NCBI GenBank assembly: GCA_013791585.1 | Contig: VMTK01000043.1 | Span: 1-44,913, forward strand | DNA length: 44,913 nt | Direction: 5' to 3' | Origin: Candidatus Falkowiibacteriota bacterium | GTDB taxonomy: Bacteria > Patescibacteriota > Patescibacteriia > Patescibacteriales > VMTK01 | In this document: in pieces, positions 6,690-12,265 of the stretch | Layout of the letters: each line of letters starts with the position of its first letter | Numbering within the stretch: the first letter of the stretch is position 1 | The notes under the pieces: model-generated | Told to the model about the DNA's origin: nothing | The model's database searches: none | The model's input: only the letters and a program-made list of their open reading frames with translations | Translations under genes and position numbers: made by a program

Positions 6690-6925
6690 AGCTAACACGG
6701 CAGGCTGTCTAAAATGTATACAAAACGATAAATTTATTGTGTAATATGGGGATAACTAAAAATTTTATTGCTAAAATTAGCACACCAAATTTTCTGAAAT
6801 CAAAAAATTTTTAGTTATTAGACAGCCTGACGGCATATCTGGTTACGGTTCGCCTCTGGCGAGCCTCCACCCATATTTTACTTCGCTTCGCTCCGTAAAA
6901 CATCAGATATGCCGAAACGTTAGGC
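6690..6925 (+). other. attC site 6, interrupted by a MITE
   Basis: R'' is AGCTAAC (6690-6696) and R' is GTTAGGC (6919-6925). L'' is interrupted just after ACGG by a 129 bp element and resumes at 6830 as ACGGCATATCTG, pairing with L' CAGATATGCCG. Apical stems are GGTTCGCC/GGCGAGCC, then TCCACCC, then TTTTAC/GTAAAA. The 20 bp upstream (GAAAAGGAATACATC) are shared with attC 3. Confidence 0.8.
6701..6829. mobile_element. MITE inserted in attC 6
   Basis: A 129 bp element bounded by perfect 12 bp inverted repeats CAGGCTGTCTAA / TTAGACAGCCTG and flanked by a 4 bp target duplication ACGG (6697-6700 and 6830-6833). Removing the element and one ACGG restores a normal attC (AACACGGCATATCTGG). A second inverted pair inside it, ATAACTAAAAATTTT (6752-6766) and its complement (6804-6818), gives further folding. 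It has no coding capacity; the parent transposase family is not identified. Confidence 0.85.
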
Positions 6926-6987
6926 GAAATTCTAACCCCCACCTAAAAATCATTAAATTTATATAAATTAGAAGAACCTTTATTGAT

Positions 6988-7455
6988 ATGGAATTTAAAA
7001 TAAAGCAAATTGGAATAATTCATAGCCCATATAAAACCAACGAGGGGTGTCCTATTCAAGGTAATATAAACCCTAAAAGTAAAGGACAAATTGAATTATT
7101 TCCAGAATATGAATATGGATTAGAAACAATTGAAACATTTTCACATATTATCTTGTTTTACATTTTTGATAAGGCTGGAGATATTAAATTATCTCGCCCA
7201 ACATTTTTAGATGATTCTTCACATGGTGTTTTTGCATCTAGACATCCTTGCAGACCAAACAGCATAGGTATTTCAATTGTAAAACTAGAAAAGAGAAATA
7301 AGAATATTCTGGAGGTATCTGGGATAGATATATTTAATAATTCTCCTCTAATTGATATTAAACCATATATTCCGAGATTTGATTATTTTAAGAATGCAAA
7401 TAATGGATGGACAGAAACGAAAAAGATTCGTCCAAAACCTAAAGGGAGAGAATAG
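6988..7455 (+). CDS. trmO: TrmO/TsaA-family tRNA N6-threonylcarbamoyladenosine-37 methyltransferase
   Basis: This 155-residue protein spans the TrmO (YaeB/TsaA) beta-barrel domain: IGIIHSPY at the N-terminus, FSHIILFYIFD mid-way, the signature HGVFASRHPCRPNSIGIS (79-96) and PLIDIKPYIPRFD near the end. The family uses SAM to methylate t6A37 of some tRNAs. Length matches the short single-domain version; the C-terminal extension of the E. coli enzyme is absent. It is the only gene of cassette 6 and stops shortly before attC 7. A translation-modifying enzyme as integron cargo is plausible but unusual. TsaA-like domains may have other substrates. Confidence 0.88.
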   Translation: MEFKIKQIGIIHSPYKTNEGCPIQGNINPKSKGQIELFPEYEYGLETIETFSHIILFYIFDKAGDIKLSRPTFLDDSSHGVFASRHPCRPNSIGISIVKLEKRNKNILEVSGIDIFNNSPLIDIKPYIPRFDYFKNANNGWTETKKIRPKPKGRE

Positions 7456-7513
7456 AATGGTGAGGGTCAGAACTCAAAGGGGCGCTGCGCTTTCGGACTT
7501 CGTCCCCACCCTT

Positions 7514-7607
7514 GTATAACAGCGATTAAGAGGAAAAATCCTCGGCTCGGATTTTTCCCAAATTTCTTCCGCTTCGCTCCAGAAACTTCTCTATCGCGAT
7601 GTTATAC
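7514..7607 (+). other. attC site 7
   Basis: R'' GTATAAC (7514-7520) pairs perfectly with R' GTTATAC (7601-7607). L'' GCGATTAAGAG pairs with L' CTCTATCGC. Apical stems are GGAAAAATCC/GGATTTTTCC, then CCAAA, then TTTCT/AGAAA. It is the same subtype as attC 5. Upstream (7480-7510) a GGGGCG...CGTCCCC hairpin ends the trmO cassette. Confidence 0.8.
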
Positions 7608-7690
7608 GCAATTCAAAAAATATTTTTCTTTTATAAGGAGTTTTGAAAAATGAAATTCAACCCAGACGCCTAATATGGTAAAATAAATAT

Positions 7691-8521
7691 ATGCCAAAAA
7701 ATAAAACTATAAACGTAAAAGGAACCAAAATCACGATTATAAAACAGGGCGATTCCGACTATGACTATATTTCCCTGACTGACATGATTAAGGCGAAGGA
7801 TGGTGATTTTTTTATTTCCGACTGGCTGAGAAATAGAAATACGGTTGAATTTTTGGGTATTTGGGAAAGAATTTATAATCCTAATTTTAATTATGGCGAA
7901 TTTGCCATAATTAAAAGCAAGGCGGGGTTGAACAATTACAAAATAAGCGCAAAAGAATGGGTGGAAAAAACTAACGCCATAGGATTGAAAGCTACAACAG
8001 GAAGATATGGAGGAACTTACGCGCATAAAGATATTGCCTTTGAATTCGGAATGTGGATCAGCGCGGAATTTAAAATTTATCTCATCAAAGAATTTCAGCG
8101 CCTTAAAGAAAACGAAGCGGAAAATCTGAAACTCGGGTGGAATATCCAAAGAACGCTGACAAAAATTAATTACAAAATTCACACTGACGCAATAAAAGAA
8201 AACCTAATCCCGCATGAACTGACAAAAGATCAGGTTAGTATGAAATATGCTAACGAAGCGGATTTGCTCAATGTGGCCTTATTCGGAATAACCGCAAAAA
8301 TATGGCGAGACCAAAATCCGAAGTTAAAAGGAAACATTCGAGATTATTCCACGATTGAACAATTGGTAGTTTTATCTAATCTTGAGAGTATAAACGCATT
8401 GTTAATTCGCGAAGGACTTACTCAGCAAGATCGAATTTTAAAATTAAATAATACTGCAATAATTCAGATGAAATCGCTTTTAACAAGTAACGGAGCAAAA
8501 AAACTGGGATCGCCAAAATAA
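7691..8521 (+). CDS. KilA-N domain protein
   Basis: This 276-residue protein has an N-terminal KilA-N-type domain: DYISLTDMIKAKDGDFFISDWLRNRNTVEFLG (about 24-55), then GRYGGTYAHKDIAFEFGMWIS (about 104-124), the usual conserved end of the fold. The C-terminal half is helical and ends in a basic tail. KilA-N domains are DNA-binding modules common in phages and mobile DNA; the role of stand-alone bacterial versions is poorly known. It is the single gene of cassette 7. A seven-codon ORF with AAGGAG upstream (ATG 7650) may be a chance leader. A conserved-loop hairpin follows the stop. Confidence 0.88.
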   Translation: MPKNKTINVKGTKITIIKQGDSDYDYISLTDMIKAKDGDFFISDWLRNRNTVEFLGIWERIYNPNFNYGEFAIIKSKAGLNNYKISAKEWVEKTNAIGLKATTGRYGGTYAHKDIAFEFGMWISAEFKIYLIKEFQRLKENEAENLKLGWNIQRTLTKINYKIHTDAIKENLIPHELTKDQVSMKYANEADLLNVALFGITAKIWRDQNPKLKGNIRDYSTIEQLVVLSNLESINALLIREGLTQQDRILKLNNTAIIQMKSLLTSNGAKKLGSPK

Positions 8522-8535
8522 ATCATAATAAGGAG

Positions 8536-8584
8536 TTTTTTATTTTTGGCATTCACCCCTAACCCCTCTGTCAAAAATAAAAAA
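8536..8584 (+). repeat. Hairpin with conserved loop, copy 2
   Basis: Stem TTTTTATTTTTG / CAAAAATAAAAA around a loop containing CATTCACCCCTAACCCCTCTG (one base longer than copy 1 at 3508-3555). The stems of the two copies differ by compensating changes while the loop is kept, and both sit just after the last gene of a cassette, behind AAGGAG. Confidence 0.75.
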
Positions 8585-8654
8585 CAAAAAAACAAATTTT
8601 CTTTTAAAATAGATAGAGTTATTGCAATAAACACAGAGATAAAAAATTTACATC

Positions 8655-8804
8655 GCACAACACCGAATATGAGGTTCCGGAAATTTGCATTAATATAATT
8701 CATAAGGAGCGCAAATTTCTTCCACCCAAATTTTTATTTCTCTTTTCTCTAAAATAAAATTGAGGAAAAGAAATAAAAACTTCTCATATCCCGAAATGTT
8801 ATAC
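8655..8804 (+). other. attC site 8 (last of the array)
   Basis: R'' is GCACAAC (8655-8661) and R' is GTTATAC (8798-8804). L'' CCGAATATGAG pairs with L' CTCATATCCCG. Apical stems are AAATTTGC/GCGCAAATTT, then TTCCACCCAAA, then TTTTTATTTCT/AGAAATAAAAA. Beyond it, 8805-8875 shows nothing recognisable. Confidence 0.8.
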
Positions 8805-8875
8805 GCAATAATAAAAAGCATCTAATACGAATTACCGCGTACGCCTCTTCATGTTTACGAAAAAATTCATGACAA

Positions 8876-8923
8876 TAAAAAAATCCCCGTGTTAAATGCG
8901 ATTGAACTGCATCCAACGCGGGG
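8876..8923 (-). terminator. Terminator of the 8946-9350 gene
   Basis: On the - strand, stem CCCCGCGTTGGATGC / GCATTTAACACGGGG (imperfect) followed by ATTTTTTT. It also insulates the cassette array from the following chromosomal genes. Confidence 0.8.
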
Positions 8924-8945
8924 AAAATTTGCTGCAAACATTAAA

Positions 8946-9350
8946 TTAATTAAAGAACGCATACCCCTTTTTCCTGTCTCCGTTTTTATATTCCAAATAC
9001 CAATATTTTCCACCGTAAGGCGGAATCAGGTTTCCAATATCTGTTTCAATAACAGAAAAACAAGGTTGCTCTAAACCATCCCTAAGCACGAATTTAACAT
9101 TGATTACACGGCCAAGCAATGTTTCTTCTGCCGTATGATCTTTATTTTTAGAAAGATCACTCTCTATCTGCTCATCGCTCATACAGAAATAAAAAGTTTT
9201 ATTTTTTAGCTGTATAAAACCGGCCGCTCCAAACGTTTTATTACTTGCTTCCCTAGTGCCGTCAATGCATTTTACAAATTCATCATCAATTCTTATTAAA
9301 CGTTTTTGACGCACTTTTTGCTCTTGACTCATCATTGTACTCGGGTACAT
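8946..9350 (-). CDS. Hypothetical protein
   Basis: This 134-residue protein has no signal peptide or TM segment and I recognise no family. It begins MYPSTMMSQEQKVRQKRLIRIDD and ends in an aromatic, basic tail (GGKYWYLEYKNGDRKKGY). Expression signals are very good: a TTGACT-17-TATAAA promoter (9411-9439), AGGAGG seven bases before the ATG, and a terminator behind it, so it is a real monocistronic gene. It is the first gene beyond the cassette array and points toward it. Confidence 0.8.
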   Translation of the reverse strand: MYPSTMMSQEQKVRQKRLIRIDDEFVKCIDGTREASNKTFGAAGFIQLKNKTFYFCMSDEQIESDLSKNKDHTAEETLLGRVINVKFVLRDGLEQPCFSVIETDIGNLIPPYGGKYWYLEYKNGDRKKGYAFFN

Positions 9351-9410
9351 AAGTATTCCTCCTTTTTTTATTATGTTTTTTGTACATTATGAAAGGTGCT
9401 GAATATCTAA

Positions 9411-9439
9411 TTTATACATACTTTAATTGAACAAGTCAA
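9411..9439 (-). promoter_or_regulatory. Promoter of the 8946-9350 gene
   Basis: - strand TTGACT (9434-9439), 17 bp, TATAAA (9411-9416). Confidence 0.7.
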
Positions 9440-9469
9440 GCTGTATAAACATAAAAAGGTAAAAAAACG

Positions 9470-9507
9470 CTAATATAAAATAAAGGAGCAGTTAATTAAC
9501 TGCTCCT
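9470..9507 (-). terminator. Terminator of the P-loop ATPase gene
   Basis: The perfect 24 bp palindrome AGGAGCAGTTAATTAACTGCTCCT (given here as 9484-9507) is followed on the - strand by TTTATTTTAT, 18 bp after the stop codon. Confidence 0.85.
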
Positions 9508-9524
9508 CAAATTACTAAACTCAT

Positions 9525-10136
9525 TTAATTACTTTTTATTGCTTTCAATGCTTTTTGGTATCTTTCTTCTTTTCCTCCTGTAATTCTTGTGTATTTAATA
9601 TTGAAATCATGGAGTATTTCAACTATTAATTCATCGATTTTGGCCTGAAATTTTGGATCCGTGCTCCGCACGCCATCATCTTCAATCGGAAATTCACCTG
9701 ATGGCAAATAGATAACAACATCGTATTTTCTTACTGCTCTTTCGGTTATTTCGCGCAGAACTTTAATAAACTCAAGATTATTCCCAAAAATACAAATCGC
9801 ATACGCCAATAAATCAATAAAACACTTATCGGCAATATAGTTGTCTCCGGCAATCATTTCCATTTCTAATTGCTTGCCGAAAATCCAAAATTCAGTCTCA
9901 ATGGGAGTGTTTTCATTAATAGGGAAACCTAACTGCAAGGCTTGCCTGGGTGATTCGGGCAATAATTTGTAATTATTTCTTCCCGCGATATGCTTTGATA
10001 ATGTCGTCTTTCCTGTGCCATGAGATCCGGTAATTCCCGCTTTCATAGTCTCCTCCTTTTTATTTAAAAATTTCAAAAGATCGTTTATCAGTGTTGTTTT
10101 TCCAACACCATGAGATCCTGTAATTGCTATTCTCAT
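9525..10136 (-). CDS. P-loop ATPase (AAA_28/NadR-like) with duplicated start region
   Basis: The open frame encodes 203 residues with two Walker A motifs in a row, ITGSHGVGKTT (5-15) and ITGSHGTGKTT (34-44). The second P-loop is followed by the rest of an AAA_28-like kinase/ATPase domain (ESPRQALQLGFP, YIADKCFIDLLAY, YDVVIYLPSGEFP), so the first looks like a duplicated 5' end. Met31 (10046) has a strong Shine-Dalgarno sequence (AGGAGG), which is itself translated as the KKEET stretch in the longer form; the ATG at 10136 has none. The likely main product is 173 residues from 10046. The family includes NadR-type nicotinamide riboside kinases, but the substrate is not evident here. Confidence 0.85.
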   Translation of the reverse strand: MRIAITGSHGVGKTTLINDLLKFLNKKEETMKAGITGSHGTGKTTLSKHIAGRNNYKLLPESPRQALQLGFPINENTPIETEFWIFGKQLEMEMIAGDNYIADKCFIDLLAYAICIFGNNLEFIKVLREITERAVRKYDVVIYLPSGEFPIEDDGVRSTDPKFQAKIDELIVEILHDFNIKYTRITGGKEERYQKALKAIKSN

Positions 10137-10146
10137 ATTTTATTTT

Positions 10147-10170
10147 ACAAATAAAAATAAGTTTATTTGT
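10147..10170. promoter_or_regulatory. Palindromic operator-like site upstream of the P-loop ATPase
   Basis: Perfect 9 bp inverted repeat ACAAATAAA-AATAAG-TTTATTTGT between the promoter and the first ATG. GACAAATAAA also occurs at the -35. It could be an operator or an mRNA leader hairpin. Confidence 0.45.
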
Positions 10171-10182
10171 AATTTTAATTAT

Positions 10183-10211
10183 ATATTAATAGTATTTTTT
10201 TTATTTGTCAA
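10183..10211 (-). promoter_or_regulatory. Promoter of the P-loop ATPase gene
   Basis: - strand TTGACA (10206-10211), 17 bp, TAATAT (10183-10188). Confidence 0.65.
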
Positions 10212-10253
10212 CTTTTTCAATTCAAATTTGTTTGGTTATTGTATCTTGTGCTT

Positions 10254-11378
10254 TTATTTCTTTTTAATAATATTATTAATAATTTCAACAATCCTATCGT
10301 TCGCCCCTTTCTTGATAACCGTTTTAATATTACTGCTCAACTTATTTTGCAGTTCTCTGTTGTTTAATAATTTTTTAATATTTTCAACTAGTTTTTCAGC
10401 CGTCAATTCTTTTTGATTTAATACAATAGCCGCTTGTTTTTCTTTAAAAATTTCCGCGTTATCTTCTTGATGGGAATCAGGCATGGGAATCAAGATAGCC
10501 GGCTTGCCAAGATATGACAATTCAGTCAAAACTCCCATGCCGGCTCGAGAAACCGCGATGTCGGCGGCGGCATACGCCTGGCTCATTTGTTCCGCGTTGA
10601 GAAACTCGCGTAACGCGTAACGCGTAACGCGTAACGATTTAGAATATTGTATTTTTTTGTTTTTTCCGGTTACATGAATAATATTGCAAAATTTTGTTAA
10701 CTCGCCTATGCTTTGCTCAATTAAACTATTAATCGCCACCGCGCCTGTCCCTCCGCCAACCGCCAACACAACTGGCAAATCATTTTTAAAATTAAAAATT
10801 TCTTGTGTTTTCGTGTTTTCGTGTTTTCGTGTTTTCGTGTTTTCGTGTTTTCGTGTTTTCGTGTTTTGCGCCGGGTTTCCCGTCCAAACCGCCTTCTTGC
10901 CGTAATCGGCCAGAGATTTTTCAAAAGTAACTGTAATAACGTTCGCGAACGGCGCCATTAGTTTATTAGCCAGACCATGGCGAACATCCTGCTGGTGGAT
11001 TAAAACAGGTACGCGCAACAGCCATGCCGCCCAGACAACAGGCACGCTTACAAAACTGCCGGCGCTCATTACCAAAGCGGGTTTTTCTTTTATTAATATG
11101 GCTAAAGATTGAAAAAAAGCAAAAATAATTTTAAATAAATCTATAAAATTTTTAATGGAAAAATATCTTCTGAATTTTCCGCTCGCAATTGAAATAAATT
11201 TAATATTTTCTTTTTGAACCATCTGCTTTTCAACTCCATTTCTTGTGCCAATCCATGTAAATTTAAACTTTCCGACATCCGACATCCGACATCCGACATC
11301 CGAAATAGCCAAAAGCGGCGCCACGGATCCGCCTGTGCCTCCGCCGGTTAATAATATTTTTTTAATGTTTTTTTGCAT
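10254..11378 (-). CDS. murG: MurG, UDP-GlcNAc:undecaprenyl-PP-MurNAc-pentapeptide GlcNAc transferase
   Basis: MurG makes lipid II from lipid I at the inner face of the membrane. The 374-residue protein has the N-terminal glycine loop LLTGGGTGGSVAPLL, the SAGSFVSVPVV and HQQDVRHGLANK segments, a second-domain loop VLAVGGGTGA and the UDP-GlcNAc signature (VSRAGMGVLTELSYLGKPAILIPMP in two parts). Three tandem DNA repeats lie inside it in frame: a 7 bp repeat near residue 30 (CRMSDVG), an 8 bp repeat in the domain linker (NTKTRKHE repeated), and the GCGTTACG-type repeat giving RVTRYALRE. A second copy of its 5' end lies beyond the NYN gene at 12110-12183, so the gene was probably once directly behind ftsW. 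Confidence 0.95.
   Translation of the reverse strand: MQKNIKKILLTGGGTGGSVAPLLAISDVGCRMSDVGKFKFTWIGTRNGVEKQMVQKENIKFISIASGKFRRYFSIKNFIDLFKIIFAFFQSLAILIKEKPALVMSAGSFVSVPVVWAAWLLRVPVLIHQQDVRHGLANKLMAPFANVITVTFEKSLADYGKKAVWTGNPAQNTKTRKHENTKTRKHENTKTQEIFNFKNDLPVVLAVGGGTGAVAINSLIEQSIGELTKFCNIIHVTGKNKKIQYSKSLRVTRYALREFLNAEQMSQAYAAADIAVSRAGMGVLTELSYLGKPAILIPMPDSHQEDNAEIFKEKQAAIVLNQKELTAEKLVENIKKLLNNRELQNKLSSNIKTVIKKGANDRIVEIINNIIKKK
10607..10638. repeat. GCGTTACG-type tandem repeat inside murG
   Basis: Four copies of CGCGTAA-C (period 8) within the coding sequence. The same repeat is found in many intergenic gaps of the window (for example 13413, 15270, 17175, 18540, 25866, 28190, 30900). Confidence 0.8.
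10805..10867. repeat. 8 bp microsatellite GTGTTTTC, 7.9 copies, inside murG
   Basis: Seven exact copies of GTGTTTTC plus a partial eighth, encoding (NTKTRKHE)n on the - strand. Because 8 is not a multiple of 3, gain or loss of one unit would shift the murG frame; three units give eight codons. Confidence 0.9.
11272..11305. repeat. 7 bp tandem repeat CCGACAT inside murG
   Basis: Four copies of CCGACAT followed by a variant CCGAAAT, in frame in the N-terminal domain of MurG. It is related to the ATTTCGG repeat in hydA (complement CCGAAAT). Confidence 0.85.
11311..11360. repeat. Direct repeat copy A (murG 5' end)
   Basis: About 50 bp encoding LLTGGGTGGSVAPLL, nearly identical (two differences in the first 47 bp) to 12110-12159. 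The two direct copies bracket the NYN gene. Confidence 0.85.
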
Positions 11379-11386
11379 AATTACTT

Positions 11387-11989
11387 TTAATATAAAAATT
11401 TTCTGATATTTTTTTGCTTTAAGACTAAATAATCGCCAGCTGCTTTTGACAATAAAAAAGAACGGCGATTAACCGCGCAAACATATTTAACCTTTTTATT
11501 AAAAGAAAAAACCTCTTCCACCGCTGGTATCAAATCATTATCAGAGCTAACTAAAACAGCTGTATCATATTTATTTTGTCTGGCAAATCTAATCATTTCT
11601 ACCGCTATTCTAACGTCAACGCCTTTCTCATGATAAATTTTATCCGGATGCTGAATTAATTGCCCTTCAATTATATTTACTTTATTTTTTCGCAATCTTC
11701 TAAACAATTTCTGCTGATTATTGTACATTTCTTCGCTTTTAAAGTTATTCTTTTTTCTCCTTACCGCTCCGACATAATACCTAACATTAATCAATTCAAA
11801 ATCCCTGCAAAGCCATTCAGAAAATTTACGATAATTAAAATTCAAAAGTGAAATATGTTTTAAATCTTCAGTTAATTCTTTCAAACGAAAATAAAAATTG
11901 CTGCCATCAATAAAGACAATAGCTTTTTTTCTTTTAACACTTCGCATATTAAACAAATTAAAAGATCCCGACAAAATCGGGACCTTCAT
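11387..11989 (-). CDS. NYN-domain (PIN-like) putative ribonuclease
   Basis: This protein matches the NYN/DUF88 (LabA-like) fold: KKAIVFIDGSNFYF at the N-terminus supplies the first acidic site, KGVDVRIAVEMIRFA the middle one, and AVLVSSDNDLIPAVEE the C-terminal acidic cluster. NYN proteins are predicted metal-dependent RNases. The open frame starts at 11989, but the first 14 codons run through a hairpin (11964-11984); ATG 11947 (MRSVKRKKAIVF) is the more likely start and gives 186 residues. The gene lies between murG and a duplicated murG 5' fragment, with its own promoter at 12050-12078, so it looks like an insertion into the cell-wall cluster. Confidence 0.85.
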   Translation of the reverse strand: MKVPILSGSFNLFNMRSVKRKKAIVFIDGSNFYFRLKELTEDLKHISLLNFNYRKFSEWLCRDFELINVRYYVGAVRRKKNNFKSEEMYNNQQKLFRRLRKNKVNIIEGQLIQHPDKIYHEKGVDVRIAVEMIRFARQNKYDTAVLVSSDNDLIPAVEEVFSFNKKVKYVCAVNRRSFLLSKAAGDYLVLKQKNIRKFLY

Positions 11990-12043
11990 TAACCATGGTC
12001 GTTCCCGGTAAAAAACTGGGGCAGGAACATGGTGGGATTAATT
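11955..12043 (-). ncRNA. Structured leader or small RNA upstream of the NYN gene
   Basis: Transcription from the 12050-12078 promoter would start near 12043. The transcript folds into a hairpin with ACCATG/CATGGT and GTTCC/GGAAC helices (11992-12034), followed by a terminator-like stem GGTCCCGA-TTTTG-TCGGGATC and TTTTAATT (11964-11984). This could be an attenuator controlling the NYN gene or a short independent RNA. No known RNA family was recognised. Confidence 0.45.
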
Positions 12044-12049
12044 AATTTT

Positions 12050-12078
12050 AGTATAGCAAAAAACTTATCCACAGTCAA
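12050..12078 (-). promoter_or_regulatory. Strong promoter for the NYN gene
   Basis: - strand TTGACT (12073-12078), 17 bp, TATACT (12050-12055). Confidence 0.7.
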
Positions 12079-12086
12079 GGGGTTTG

Positions 12087-12183
12087 CGCGAAACACATTA
12101 TCAATAACTAAAAGCGGCGCCACGGATCCGCCCGTGCCTCCGCCGGTTAATAAAATTTTATATTTCTGCTTTGTATAACCCAT
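12087..12183 (-). pseudogene. murG: murG 5' fragment
   Basis: The - strand ORF from ATG 12183 reads MGYTKQKYKILLTGGGTGG then SVAPLLVIDNVF, matching residues 6-28 of MurG, after which similarity ends near the NYN promoter. It sits 83 bp behind ftsW, where murG would be expected in an ftsW-murG order. It is best explained as the old murG start cut off by the NYN insertion, with the functional gene restarting at 11378. Confidence 0.8.
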
Positions 12184-12265
12184 AACATATAACTAATAAC
12201 TTTGAGTTAAAATAAATAAAACAAATTATAAGTTATAAGTTATAAATTATATAATCATCTGCTAT

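Larger units (their letters stand above)
1..8804 (+). mobile_element. Integron gene-cassette array (CALIN-like), seven complete cassettes
   Basis: Eight sites with integron attC architecture (R''-L''-variable top-L'-R') recur between genes, and every cassette gene lies on the + strand, upstream of its attC as in known integrons. Using the G/TT cut in R', cassettes run 145-1732, 1733-about 3706, about 3707-4386, 4387-4893, 4894-6919, 6920-7601 and 7602-8798. No intI or attI is visible; in integrons these sit upstream of the first cassette, so an integrase could lie left of position 1. After 8804 the strand and style change to ordinary chromosomal genes, so 8804 looks like the distal end. That these are attC sites is inferred from paired boxes in the sequence; no covariance search was run. 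Confidence 0.8.

Noticed and set aside
7650-7673. Seven-codon ORF (MKFNPDA) with AAGGAG upstream of the KilA-N gene
   Set aside because: Possibly a leader peptide, but AAGGAG is part of a repeated cassette motif and nothing supports translation.
1-8804. The repeated ~90-200 bp sites as CRISPR repeats or ordinary REP elements
   Set aside because: Spacing is gene-sized, the sites are not identical, and all show R''/L''/L'/R' pairing in a fixed orientation relative to genes, which fits attC and not CRISPR.
1-8804. An integron integrase or attI site inside the window
   Set aside because: No tyrosine recombinase ORF is present anywhere in the window; if there is one it must be to the left.
10684-10905. 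ORFs through the GTGTTTTC repeat on the + strand
   Set aside because: They are translations of the microsatellite opposite the conserved murG gene.
11947-11989. The longer NYN start at 11989
   Set aside because: Its first codons run through a terminator-like hairpin; the family similarity starts after Met at 11947.
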